Made by a program: the position numbers and the translations under genes | The notes under the pieces: generated by a model | Told to the model about the DNA's origin: nothing | What the model saw: the letters and a program-made list of their open reading frames with translations, nothing else | Databases searched by the model: none | DNA from: Rhodococcoides fascians A25f | GTDB taxonomy: Bacteria; Actinomycetota; Actinomycetes; Mycobacteriales; Mycobacteriaceae | Length of the DNA: 64,000 nt | Direction of reading: 5' to 3' | Assembly (NCBI RefSeq): GCF_000760935.2 | Contig: NZ_CP049744.1 | Location: 310,001-374,000, forward strand | Part shown: positions 49,097 to 57,107 of the stretch, one piece after another | Layout: each line of letters opens with the position of its first letter | How positions within the stretch are numbered: position 1 is the stretch's first letter

Positions 49097-50551
49097 CTAT
49101 CGGCCGCTCGCCGGAGTGGAGCCCGCGGAACGACCCGTGAGGCCAGGAAGTGACAGGCGAAATCTCGCGCCCGTAGGCCCTGCGGCACAGACCAGTTCAC
49201 CGTTGTGTGCGCGAGCGAGCGTCCGTGCGATCGAGAGCCCGAGCCCGACGCCGCCGGAGGAGCGATCGCGTGCGGAGTTCAGCCTGACGAGCCGCTCGAA
49301 GATGCGCTCACGGTCTGCTTCTGGGACACCGGGCCCTTCGTCGTCGACGGTGACGACAGCCTCGTTGCCCACTGAATTCACGGCGACAATGATACTGCCG
49401 CCTCTGGGCGTGAAACGACTGGCGTTGTCGAGCACGTTGGACAGAATCTGCTCGATGCGGCCTACGTCCACCCGAACCGGAACCGGTTGCGTCGCATCGA
49501 TATCGAACCCAATGTGTGGGGTGAGCAGAGCTGCTCTCTCCACCGTGCGGCGGGTGAGGTCTGCGAGGTCGGAATCTGTCAGCTCGAGGTCCGAAGTATT
49601 CTCTGCGCGAACGGAATCGAGCATGTCGGATACAAGACGCGATGCTCTGGCGGATTCGCCGACCAGCAACTCGCTCCAGCGTGCGACTCGATCGGGGCGT
49701 TGCTCGGCATCGCGCTGCAGCGACTGCGCCAACGCCGAGATGCCGGCGACCGGTGTGCGCAGCTCGTGTGCGGCATCGGCCAAGAACCGGCGCATGTCCT
49801 CCTCGGCGAGCTTGGCTGTGCGTGCGGCCGAGGCCTCGCGTCGTTCGGCGTCCTCGAGGGCGTCGAGCATCTCGTCCACGGCCGATGCCGTACGGCCGAG
49901 GTCGGTGTTCGGTTTGGTGGGAAGTAGCCGTCTACCTCTGTCGCCGTTGGTGATTCGGCGTGCCACAGACGTCATCGAGTCCAGCGGGGACAGTGCTCGT
50001 CGCACGGCAAAGGTCAAAGCAGCGGCGGCCAGCAGCAGCGTGACGGCTCCCGCCCCCAGCATCAGGATCCGGAGTTGACGCCGAACGTCGGCGATCGCGG
50101 TGGTATCACCGAGGAGCGACAGTGTCGAGCCATCGGGCAGGGGTTTCGTGATCTCCAGCGAATCCGACGGTGGGGCAGGCGGATCGGGCGGTCCCGGGGG
50201 AGTGGGAGCATTCGACGGGCCGGACGGAGGGTTGGGTGCCGCGGGCCGATCGCCCTGCGCGGGAGGCTCGCCGCCGGGAGCCCCGTACACCGTGCCGTCC
50301 GCAGTGGTGACGCGAACTCTGATGGCGTCACCCTGAAGGGCCTGCACCAGATCCTCGGATCCGACGCCGCTCTCCACGAGCTCGACGGCACGGGTTGACC
50401 TGTCCGACAACCGTGCTTCCAAGTCTCGCCGAAGCTGTTGACCGAGAACCACATCCACCGACGAGCCGACGATCACCAGCAACACCGCGAACAACACGAC
50501 GACGGTGGCGACCACCCGCATTCGCAGCGAGGGGGTCGGCGTGCGTTTCAC
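49097..50551 (-). CDS. Two-component sensor histidine kinase
   Basis: This 484-residue protein has two helices (residues ~12-36 and ~162-184) flanking an extracellular sensor of about 125 residues that ends in a Pro-rich stretch (95-130). HAMP, HisKA (FLADAAHELRTPVAG, His262) and the ATPase domain (NVLDNASRF, DDEGPGVP, GGVGLGLSIA) follow. The GTG start overlaps the response-regulator stop (GTGA). The last twelve residues (GRSAGSTPASGR) are encoded by a copy of the dispersed repeat, so the C-terminus may have been extended by it. Confidence 0.93.
   Translation of the reverse strand: MKRTPTPSLRMRVVATVVVLFAVLLVIVGSSVDVVLGQQLRRDLEARLSDRSTRAVELVESGVGSEDLVQALQGDAIRVRVTTADGTVYGAPGGEPPAQGDRPAAPNPPSGPSNAPTPPGPPDPPAPPSDSLEITKPLPDGSTLSLLGDTTAIADVRRQLRILMLGAGAVTLLLAAAALTFAVRRALSPLDSMTSVARRITNGDRGRRLLPTKPNTDLGRTASAVDEMLDALEDAERREASAARTAKLAEEDMRRFLADAAHELRTPVAGISALAQSLQRDAEQRPDRVARWSELLVGESARASRLVSDMLDSVRAENTSDLELTDSDLADLTRRTVERAALLTPHIGFDIDATQPVPVRVDVGRIEQILSNVLDNASRFTPRGGSIIVAVNSVGNEAVVTVDDEGPGVPEADRERIFERLVRLNSARDRSSGGVGLGLSIARTLARAHNGELVCAAGPTGARFRLSLPGLTGRSAGSTPASGR
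49113..49135 (-). repeat. Dispersed 23-nt repeat, copy D (inside kinase gene end)
   Basis: On the minus strand GGTCGTTCCGCGGGCTCCAC followed by TCC encodes GRSAGSTP at the end of the kinase. It differs from copy C at one base. Confidence 0.6.
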
Positions 50552-51231
50552 TGCGGAGCCCGCAATGCATAACCGAGGCCCCGGACGGTATGGATCAACC
50601 GCGGTCCATGGGCTTCCATCTTGCGACGCAACGCACTGATGTGAACTTCCACCAGGTTGCCGTCGTACGCGCCGTAGCCCCAAACCGATTCGAGGATGGA
50701 CGTTTTGGAGACCGTGCGTCCGCGCTGCGCGACCAAGAACGTGGCCAAGCGAAGCTCTGTCGCCGTCAGATCGAGAACGTGACCCGCCCGAGTCACAACT
50801 CCGGCAGGCTCGTCGACCAGTAGATCGCCGACTTGGACTGCGTCGGACGACCGACCGCGGCGGCGCAACACGGATTTCGCGCGGGCAACCACCTCGTCGA
50901 GCTGAAATGGCTTGACCACATAGTCGTCGGCACCGTCACTCAGTCCGCGCAGTCGGTCGGCCAGTTGGTCCTTCGCGGTGACCATGATGATGCCCGCGTC
51001 GGTGCTCTGCCGGACCACGTCGATGAGAGCGAAACCGTCTCGCGCACCGGGCAGCATGACGTCGAGAATCACCACATCGGGCCGGAACCCTGCCATCGTG
51101 GTGTCGAAATCGTCCCCGTCGGGCAGGGAAGCGGCAGTGAAGCCCGCGTCCTCGAACGCGGCCACCAGCGCTTCCCGGATGGGCAGCGAGTCCTCCACCA
51201 CCATCACCCGGGGAGCGGAACTGTATGTCAT
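50548..51231 (-). CDS. OmpR/PhoB-type response regulator
   Basis: This 227-residue regulator has a receiver with the acidic pair in VVEDS, phospho-acceptor Asp57 (VVILDVML) and Lys107 (YVVKPF), then a winged-helix output domain (LTATELRLATFLVAQRGRTV and HISALRRKMEAHGPRLIHTV). It is partnered with the kinase encoded by the overlapping gene downstream. A symmetrical site made of CTGAAG repeats lies just upstream of the start and of the divergent gene, so it probably controls both. Confidence 0.95.
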   Translation of the reverse strand: MTYSSAPRVMVVEDSLPIREALVAAFEDAGFTAASLPDGDDFDTTMAGFRPDVVILDVMLPGARDGFALIDVVRQSTDAGIIMVTAKDQLADRLRGLSDGADDYVVKPFQLDEVVARAKSVLRRRGRSSDAVQVGDLLVDEPAGVVTRAGHVLDLTATELRLATFLVAQRGRTVSKTSILESVWGYGAYDGNLVEVHISALRRKMEAHGPRLIHTVRGLGYALRAPQ

Positions 51232-51251
51232 GCCTCGATTGTCACCCACGA

Positions 51252-51297
51252 GCTGAAGTGATCCTGAAGATGCGCCCGGCTTCAGGGTGACTTCAGC
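51252..51297. promoter_or_regulatory. Probable response-regulator binding site
   Basis: GCTGAAGTGATCCTGAAG (51252-51269) and CTTCAGGGTGACTTCAGC (51280-51297) are inverted copies matching at 16 of 18 positions. Each arm holds two CTGAAG units 11 bp apart, the spacing expected for a dimer of an OmpR-type regulator. It lies between the regulator and the divergent secreted-protein gene. Confidence 0.7.
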
Positions 51298-51358
51298 TAG
51301 CGGCGGCAATGTCGGTGACAGAACGAAACGAACGAGACAGTCCGAACAAGGAGTGAAC

Positions 51359-51958
51359 GTGAACGATCAGACTCAGCCGATTCCCGCCGCATCGAACCCC
51401 GAGCCCGCACCGAGTACCGAGGCCGACACAGCTCGGGCGAACAAGCCGAAGCGGTGGAAGGGACGCGTACCGCTGGCCGCGACCGCAGCAGCGGGTCTCG
51501 CCGTCGGAGCCCTGGTGACGGCGGCAGTGTTCGCAGCCACCGGCCCCGACGTCTCGCCTGGCGTGTCCACGGTGGCGTCGTCGTCCGCCCTCGGACAGCG
51601 AACCGACGGTGGTGGCGGGTCGGATGCATCCGAGGTGCCGGCAGCCCCGGAGTCCACCGACGGTTCGACGGCCCCCGCACCGGCTGACGGTGCAACACCG
51701 CCGGCCCCGGGTGACGGTGCAACTCCTCCTGCTCCGCCCGCTGGTGGTCCGGGCAAGGGTGGCCCAGCTGAGGGCGGTCCGGGTAAGGGTGGACCGGGCG
51801 CAGGTGGCCCGGGTGGTGCTGTGTGTGCACCGGAAGACGGTGCGACGCCGCCTGCTCCGCCCGCCGAAGGTGATGGTGCGACTCCTCCCGCACCGCCGGC
51901 AGCTCCCGCTGATGGTGCGACTCCTCCCGCACCGCCGGCCGCTCCCTCGGGTTCCTGA
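51359..51958 (+). CDS. Membrane-anchored or secreted Pro/Gly/Ala-rich protein
   Basis: This 199-residue protein has a cytosolic N-terminus, one helix (about residues 38-61, VPLAATAAAGLAVGALVTAA) and an extracellular region of low complexity. Repeats of DGATPPAP occur at least six times, and the middle has GGPGKGGP-type glycine repeats and a single cysteine. AAGGAG lies just before the GTG at 51359, which fixes the start. It faces the two-component operon across a symmetrical site, so it is likely its target. The kinase's sensor is also proline-rich. The function is unknown. Confidence 0.7.
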   Translation: MNDQTQPIPAASNPEPAPSTEADTARANKPKRWKGRVPLAATAAAGLAVGALVTAAVFAATGPDVSPGVSTVASSSALGQRTDGGGGSDASEVPAAPESTDGSTAPAPADGATPPAPGDGATPPAPPAGGPGKGGPAEGGPGKGGPGAGGPGGAVCAPEDGATPPAPPAEGDGATPPAPPAAPADGATPPAPPAAPSGS

Positions 51959-51970
51959 GCTCAACCTCCT

Positions 51971-52004
51971 CCAGCCCCGCACCGTGTTCTCGGTGCGGGG
52001 CTGG
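51971..52004 (+). terminator. Terminator of the Pro/Gly-rich protein gene
   Basis: CCAGCCCCGCACCG (51971-51984) and its exact complement (51991-52004) form a 14-bp stem with a 6-nt loop, followed by TCTTGTTG. It also serves the end of the convergent HNH gene. Confidence 0.88.
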
Positions 52005-52019
52005 TCTTGTTGTCGGTGG

Positions 52020-53366
52020 TTATGTGATGTGGGGGCCGGCTCGGGCGTGGGATTGTCGGGGTTGTCGGTAGGGGTCGACGGTGGCGGGTGGGATGAACCA
52101 GGGGTGGTTGTCGGCGGCGATGAACACTTCCCAGTCACTGTGGTGGAGGAGTCGGTGGTGGAATCCGCAGAGCAAGACGAGATTGTTCATGTCGGTGGGT
52201 CCACCGTCGGTCCAGTGCCAGATGTGGTGGCCTTCGGTCCAGGCGGCGGGTTTGCCGCAGCCGGGGAAGGCGCAGCCGTGGTCGCGGGCGGTGAGGGCGC
52301 GTTTCTGTTTGGCGTTGACGGTGCGGGCGGTGCGGGCAAGGTTGATCGGGGAACCGTTCTCGTCCATCACGATGGCGGTGAGGAGGCAGTCGCAGGCCAG
52401 TTGCCGGGACGTATTGCGGGAGAGTGGTCCCATCCAGGGGAGCCATCCGACGGTGGTGCCGTCACCGAACAAGTCGCGATACGCGCCGCGATCGGCGGTG
52501 GCTGGCCGGCTGTCGTTGTCGGATTCGGTTGCGGTGCTGCCATTCTCGTAGTCAGAGTCAGAGTCAGAGTCAGAGTCAGAGTCGCTGTCGGCGTTCATGG
52601 TGCTCCGGAGGTCGGTGAGATCGCGGAGGCTGATGTGCAGGTTGAGGTGCGGTTTTTCGCCGCCTTCGGTGGGTCGGTTGCTGGAGGCGAGGTAGCGGTC
52701 GAGGATGTGTCCGAATGCGTCGGCTCTGCGTTTGGCGGGGCTGCGTTCGTCTTGGGTGCCGTCGGCGGCGGTGTGGGGTTCGGTCAGGGGTGAGAGGGCG
52801 GTGAGCAGTTTTTCTCCGGTGATGGCATCGAAGTCTGCCTTGAGCACCAGCCGCCCGTTCAGGGTTTTCGAGGCGAAGAGTTCGTTGCGGTCGGTGTCCT
52901 CGGGTGGTGGCTTGTTGCCACCGTAGGTGTCCTTCAGTTTGGTGATGGCTTCGCGGATGCGGTCGGTGCGTGCGCCGGGTCCGGTCGCAGCTTTGATCAT
53001 GGCGGCGCGGGCGATATCGCGACCCTCTTGGGGAAGGTTCTTCGGTGGTGTTTCGGCGAAGTCGAGGATCAGGGCGGCATGGTCGACGGACATGACGCCG
53101 GTGTTCACGGCGTCGGCGATATCGGGGAAGTTCTTCAGTCCGCGGGCGAGGGCGACGATCTTGGTGGCTTTGCTGGGGGTGAGCAGGGTGGTGGAGGTGA
53201 GCCAGCCGGCGGGGCCGGGGAATCCGAGTTTCTCGCGGCTCACGCGGGTGTCGATTTCGGCGACGAGGGAGATACGTCGGGCTTCGAGCAATTGGATTTG
53301 GTGGGAGACATCAGCAGCGTCGGCGAGGAGTTCGGCCTCGCTCAGTTGCCAGATCTCTGTGGTCAT
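52020..53366 (-). CDS. DUF222/13E12-family HNH endonuclease-like protein
   Basis: This 448-residue protein has an N-terminal DUF222 helical domain and a C-terminal HNH nuclease (DHGCAFPGCGKPAAWTEGHH, then IWHWTDGGPTDMNNLVLLC), with CxxxC and the two His residues of the motif. Between them lies a run of alternating Ser-Asp (six or more SD pairs) encoded by a hexanucleotide repeat. 13E12-family proteins occur in many copies in Mycobacteriales; their function is uncertain. The ATG at 53366 follows a promoter with a perfect LexA box, so it is induced by DNA damage. Confidence 0.88.
   Translation of the reverse strand: MTTEIWQLSEAELLADAADVSHQIQLLEARRISLVAEIDTRVSREKLGFPGPAGWLTSTTLLTPSKATKIVALARGLKNFPDIADAVNTGVMSVDHAALILDFAETPPKNLPQEGRDIARAAMIKAATGPGARTDRIREAITKLKDTYGGNKPPPEDTDRNELFASKTLNGRLVLKADFDAITGEKLLTALSPLTEPHTAADGTQDERSPAKRRADAFGHILDRYLASSNRPTEGGEKPHLNLHISLRDLTDLRSTMNADSDSDSDSDSDSDYENGSTATESDNDSRPATADRGAYRDLFGDGTTVGWLPWMGPLSRNTSRQLACDCLLTAIVMDENGSPINLARTARTVNAKQKRALTARDHGCAFPGCGKPAAWTEGHHIWHWTDGGPTDMNNLVLLCGFHHRLLHHSDWEVFIAADNHPWFIPPATVDPYRQPRQSHARAGPHIT
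52551..52583 (+). repeat. Hexanucleotide repeat (GTCAGA)n within the HNH gene
   Basis: GTCAGA is repeated five and a half times. On the coding strand it specifies alternating Asp and Ser. Slippage would add or remove two residues without breaking the frame. Confidence 0.85.
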
Positions 53367-53372
53367 GGGGTA

Positions 53373-53401
53373 AGTGTATCGAACGTGCGTTCGATTGACA
53401 A
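53373..53401 (-). promoter_or_regulatory. LexA-controlled promoter of the HNH gene
   Basis: On the minus strand TTGTCA (53396-53401) and TACACT (53373-53378) are 17 bp apart. The spacer contains TCGAACGCACGTTCGA, a perfect match to the mycobacterial LexA box TCGAAC-N4-GTTCGA. LexA bound there would block the polymerase until DNA damage. Start of transcription should be at or next to the ATG. Confidence 0.88.
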
Positions 53402-53707
53402 CCATAGTGCAATCGAAAACTATTGTCTTGCATAAGGATTCGTGAGATCAAACTTGTCGGTGGCCCGTGGTATCAACCCGCCACGCAGTCGTACACGTGC
53501 GATCTATCGCCCTTGCGGCTTACCCACACGCTTTCGGCGGTCGATCGCTGAAGCTTGCGTCATCGAACGGTCTGCTCCAGATCTCGGACTCTGCTGCATC
53601 ACAAACCGCCAATCCGTAGCCGGGGAGTCGTCGGCAAAAGATGTCCGCATAGATTCTTCGGTACGACTGGAATTCATGGGAGTCTCCGTCTGGAACGAAC
53701 TCGTAGG
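53402..53707. other. Intergenic stretch without a convincing gene
   Basis: This region between the HNH promoter and the DinB-like gene is lower in GC than its surroundings by eye. It holds only one short reading frame (53520-53711, minus strand), listed separately. I see no RNA gene, repeat or terminator in it. Confidence 0.5.
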
Positions 53708-53711
53708 TCAA
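53520..53711 (-). CDS. Possible small protein, coupled to the DinB-like gene
   Basis: A frame of 63 codons begins at a TTG overlapping the DinB-like stop (TTGA) and reads TYEFVPDGDSHEFQSYRRIY onward. Its composition is plausible for a soluble protein, but no family is recognised. It could be a coupled small gene, the remnant of a longer gene, or chance. Confidence 0.3.
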   Translation of the reverse strand: MTYEFVPDGDSHEFQSYRRIYADIFCRRLPGYGLAVCDAAESEIWSRPFDDASFSDRPPKACG

Positions 53712-54310
53712 TCCGTCATATCGTCGGAAGAGCTTGGATCAGCTGCTCGCGCAACTGTTTCCAGCTCGGATCGGTATTGCGCCCACCACGCTGCATCGCC
53801 GTCGGTCATGTTCTCGTTGCCGAGGCGCAGTCCAACGGAGTTGTCGATCAATTCGCGCAGTATGTCTGCGTGCCCGGCATGTCGATTCGTTTCGATACAC
53901 ATATGCACCAGCACGCGATGCAACGTGACTTCTTGCTTCTCCACCGGCCAGTGCAGGACGCGTCCGACTGTGTCCAGGTCGTGTGAATCGATGGTCTTGT
54001 CGGCATACGTCCAGGCCTCGCGGTACAAGGCGACTATGGATTCGGACGACTCATCGGCAGTGGCCCACATGTCGGCGTTGAGCCGGGCCGTGGCCGATGC
54101 CTCCAGTTCCGCGAAACGAGGTGGGAACTCGCGACCGAACGTGAGGCCGAAGTAGCCGTACTCGACGATCGCCAGGTGCTTGACGAGACCCAAGAGATTC
54201 GTTCCGGTCGCCGTCATCGGCCGACGCTTCTGGTATTCGGTCAGGCCGTCGAGTTTCCACACCATGTTCTGGCGTGCGATGCGAAGGTACTGGTGCAGAT
54301 CGTCTTTCAT
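53708..54310 (-). CDS. DinB-like/DUF664 four-helix protein
   Basis: This 200-residue protein has the DinB metal site: LVKHLAIVEYGYFG supplies the first His and HRVLVHMCIETNRHAGHADI supplies the others at the conserved H-x3-H arrangement. DUF664 proteins share the fold of mycothiol- and bacillithiol-dependent enzymes; the reaction is not known. The ATG at 54310 is preferred over the upstream frame extension. It lies 5 nt downstream of the CPBP gene stop on the same strand. Confidence 0.85.
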   Translation of the reverse strand: MKDDLHQYLRIARQNMVWKLDGLTEYQKRRPMTATGTNLLGLVKHLAIVEYGYFGLTFGREFPPRFAELEASATARLNADMWATADESSESIVALYREAWTYADKTIDSHDLDTVGRVLHWPVEKQEVTLHRVLVHMCIETNRHAGHADILRELIDNSVGLRLGNENMTDGDAAWWAQYRSELETVARAADPSSSDDMTD

Positions 54311-54315
54311 CGGTA

Positions 54316-55059
54316 TCAGTTCATCGATGCGTGCCACACGAGGGCGGCAGCCAGTGCGCCGAGTCCGTTCAACGACCAGTGCAGGGCAATGGGTGCGATG
54401 AGACTTCCGCTGCGGCTGCGCAGCCACGTGAAGACCACACCGGCCGCGGCCGTTGCAATGACAGCCAGCCCGATGCCGACGATCTGCCCGAACAGGCCAC
54501 CGCCGAGGAACCCACTGAGGCCGACGTTGCCCGCCGTCAGGCCCAGCGAGGACGCGATATGCCACAGTCCGAACAACAGAGATCCTGCCGCGAACACGCC
54601 CCGTGCGCCGTAGATCCGGCCCAGCGTTCCGTGCAGAACCCCGCGGAACGCGAGCTCTTCCGGGATCACGGTCTGCAGTGGAATGACGATCATCGACGCG
54701 ATCACAGCGGCCGAGACGGTCGCGTACCGATCGGCCATGAAGAACGGGCGGGTCAACGGCAGCAACGCGCCGATCGCGACGACCGTGAGGACGATTCCGA
54801 CGGCTCCCAGCGCGTACAGCGAACCCGTCTTCCACTGTTTCGGTGACAGGCCCAATTCGGCCCAGCCCAGGCCACGGCGGTTCGATAGAACGACCAACAG
54901 CACTGCGGCGATAGGAACCGTCGCGATACTGGCCCACGCCGTGGTGAAGTGCGCGATGAGGTTGGTGCCCACGAGTACGAGCACGACGGTGGCGACGTCG
55001 AGGTAAGCGTGGAAGGCACGTCTGGGTGCCACGCTTCCGGCCGGGTCAACAGCAAGCAT
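54316..55059 (-). CDS. CPBP family intramembrane metalloprotease
   Basis: This 247-residue membrane protein has about eight helices and complete CPBP motifs: PEELAFRGVLHG (EExxxR), LFGLWHIASSLG and PIALHWSLNGLG. It could be a CAAX-type protease or a self-protection protein; no cargo is known. It lies in a same-strand row between the YhgE gene (19 nt) and the DinB-like gene (5 nt). Compare the other CPBP protein at 35156, where the arginine is missing. Confidence 0.88.
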   Translation of the reverse strand: MLAVDPAGSVAPRRAFHAYLDVATVVLVLVGTNLIAHFTTAWASIATVPIAAVLLVVLSNRRGLGWAELGLSPKQWKTGSLYALGAVGIVLTVVAIGALLPLTRPFFMADRYATVSAAVIASMIVIPLQTVIPEELAFRGVLHGTLGRIYGARGVFAAGSLLFGLWHIASSLGLTAGNVGLSGFLGGGLFGQIVGIGLAVIATAAAGVVFTWLRSRSGSLIAPIALHWSLNGLGALAAALVWHASMN

Positions 55060-55078
55060 TGGATCGAGTGTACCGGCG

Positions 55079-56377
55079 TCAGCTGATAACGCCCGGAGAA
55101 TCGAGGCTTCGGTCGAGGCCCTTGCGGTCGTAGAGAAGGGTGAACACCAGGCCGAACACGAGCCCGATGAGCAGCCCGAGAGACGTCATACCCACCGAGT
55201 GCAGCAGGCCGGCGTCAGGCGAGGCGTTGAAGTACAGGATCGAGCGGGTGCCGAGGAAGATTTGATGCATCGGCTCGAACTGAGCCAGCCACGTGAAGAT
55301 CGGCGGGCTCGCCTCGAGGGGAATCGTGCCGCCCGAGGACGGCAGTGCCAGGATGATGAAAACGACCAAGTTGATCAGCAACCCTGCTGTGCCGAATGCG
55401 GACATGACCGCCAGCGCTGTGAATCCGACGGCGGTGATCGCGAACGCGCCGTACATCCACAGGGTCCACGCATGGGTGATGGGCATGCCGAGCAGATGGC
55501 TGATCAGCAAATACAGGCCCGATACGAGCATGGCGAGAACGAACATCACCAGCCACTTGACCAGCAGGGTCTGGAACCGGCTGATCTGGGTGGGTCCGCG
55601 GTGGATGTACTTCGGGCCGATTTCGGTGGGGGTGAACCCCAGTAGTCCGTCGACGAGTGTGCTGACGATGGTCGCACCGGTGAACCCTGCCAAGACGAGC
55701 AACAGCGCGTAGTAGAAAGCAGACAGGCCACCGCCGGTACCGTCGGGCAGTGGATCATGCTGGGCCACAATCACATTGATCGGCTGCGCCAACGTCAGTG
55801 CGCTCGCGCCCGCCAGTTGAGTGTCGCCGAGTTGCTGGCGAACCTGATCGGATATCTGTTGGCCCACGGTCTGATTCACCGACTCGAATGCAGGCGTGGC
55901 CACTCCGGTCACGAGCGACATACCGAAGCTGCCCGCCCGCGGATTGGTGTACACCGTGATGACCGGCTTCTCGACATCGCCGGGAATCACGCTCGCCTGC
56001 GCTAGGATTCCCATTCTCTTGGTGAAATCACTGGGGATGACGATGGAGCCGTAGACCTCGGCCGTGGACAGCAACGACTCGGCCTGTGCCGGGCCGACCT
56101 CGCGGAAAGCGACCTTCTCGGAGTCGACGTTCTGGATCAAGCCGTCGACGATGTCGTTGCCGATATTGCGTTGCTCGCCCGCGAGGGTGTCGCCCTCGTC
56201 CTGGTTGACGATCGCGATGGGCAGGTCGTGCAAGTTGCCTCGGGGATCGAGAACGCCGCCCAGATACAGGGCGGCGAGGAACGACATCAATGCCGAGACA
56301 ACGAGGATCGGAGCGAGCCAGAAACGCGGTGAACGAAGCACATCGGCCATCGACCGAGGGGTTCTGTCGGAGGTCAC
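55079..56377 (-). CDS. YhgE/Pip-type ABC-2 membrane exporter protein
   Basis: This 432-residue protein has one N-terminal helix (FWLAPILVVSALMSFLAALY), an extracellular region of about 180 residues, and five or six C-terminal helices, the design of the YhgE/Pip/ABC-2 family. DLPIAIVNQDEGDTLAGEQ and YGSIVIPSDFTKRM are typical of it. Members help export or are phage receptors. The start is a GTG at 56377. It is the second gene of an operon with a TetR regulator (53-nt gap), whose ligand may be the exported compound. Confidence 0.83.
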   Translation of the reverse strand: MTSDRTPRSMADVLRSPRFWLAPILVVSALMSFLAALYLGGVLDPRGNLHDLPIAIVNQDEGDTLAGEQRNIGNDIVDGLIQNVDSEKVAFREVGPAQAESLLSTAEVYGSIVIPSDFTKRMGILAQASVIPGDVEKPVITVYTNPRAGSFGMSLVTGVATPAFESVNQTVGQQISDQVRQQLGDTQLAGASALTLAQPINVIVAQHDPLPDGTGGGLSAFYYALLLVLAGFTGATIVSTLVDGLLGFTPTEIGPKYIHRGPTQISRFQTLLVKWLVMFVLAMLVSGLYLLISHLLGMPITHAWTLWMYGAFAITAVGFTALAVMSAFGTAGLLINLVVFIILALPSSGGTIPLEASPPIFTWLAQFEPMHQIFLGTRSILYFNASPDAGLLHSVGMTSLGLLIGLVFGLVFTLLYDRKGLDRSLDSPGVIS

Positions 56378-56430
56378 CGGATCAGTGTCGCAAGTTCGGC
56401 TCCCATGTGCGCGGTAGTTCGACCGATGCT

Positions 56431-57012
56431 TCACCCAGCCGGGGATCGGCTGAACGCCCTCCAGACGGTGGCGGCGAGGGCCGCCCGTCGTCGATCGTGG
56501 TCGGCGACGGGTTCGTTGCTGTCGGCGGTGTGGATGATCGCCGCCTGAGCCCACGTGCCGGCCAACGCGATCAGCATCGACCAGATGTCTGCGGCGTCCA
56601 CGTCGTCCACCAGCAGCCCGGCGCGTTGAGCGTCGGCGATCATCGCGAATTTCTCGTCGTCGTGTCCGGGTCTGCGGTCGAACAGCGGCCCGGCCGGGGT
56701 TCGCTCCAGCCGCGCCCACGTCAGCAGGCGTACCAGCGTGGGGTCGCCGAGGTACATGTCGTAGAGCTTCACCGCGTACCCGGGCAGGTCTTCGGGAGTG
56801 AAGGCGATGTTCTCGATATCGGTGTCGACTCGCGTGTCGAAGGCGACGTCGAACAAGGTGTCCTTGTTGCCGAAGTAGCTGTAGATCAACGATTTGTTCG
56901 ACGCGGCCGCCGCTGCGATTCGGTCCACCCGTGCTCCGGCGATGCCGTGCGTCGCAAATTCCTCGGTGGCGGCGGCCAGTAGCCGAGCGCGGGTAGCAGC
57001 CGAATTGCCCAT
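56431..57012 (-). CDS. TetR-family transcriptional regulator
   Basis: This 193-residue repressor has the HTH region LLAAATEEFATHGIAGARVD followed by RIAAAAASNKSLIYSYFGNK, and a ligand domain that fits TetR regulators with a C-terminal DUF-type pocket. Two 12-bp operators lie between it and the divergent alcohol dehydrogenase. It likely represses its own operon (with YhgE) and the dehydrogenase. The ATG at 57012 fits MGNSAATRARLLAAA; an ATG four codons upstream is possible. Confidence 0.92.
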   Translation of the reverse strand: MGNSAATRARLLAAATEEFATHGIAGARVDRIAAAAASNKSLIYSYFGNKDTLFDVAFDTRVDTDIENIAFTPEDLPGYAVKLYDMYLGDPTLVRLLTWARLERTPAGPLFDRRPGHDDEKFAMIADAQRAGLLVDDVDAADIWSMLIALAGTWAQAAIIHTADSNEPVADHDRRRAALAATVWRAFSRSPAG

Positions 57013-57030
57013 GCGGAAAACCATACATTT

Positions 57031-57085
57031 CCAACTGGTTGGTTGAAAACCATCTCGCCGGGCGCTACTGTTTCCAACCAGTTGG
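57031..57085. promoter_or_regulatory. Twin TetR operators in a divergent promoter
   Basis: CCAACTGGTTGG (57031-57042) and its reverse complement CCAACCAGTTGG (57074-57085) lie 43 bp apart, about four helical turns. A TACTGT -10-like element for the dehydrogenase overlaps the second site from 57066. One site is within reach of each divergent start. Confidence 0.75.
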
Positions 57086-57107
57086 TTACTTTTGAAGGGA
57101 TGCGAAC

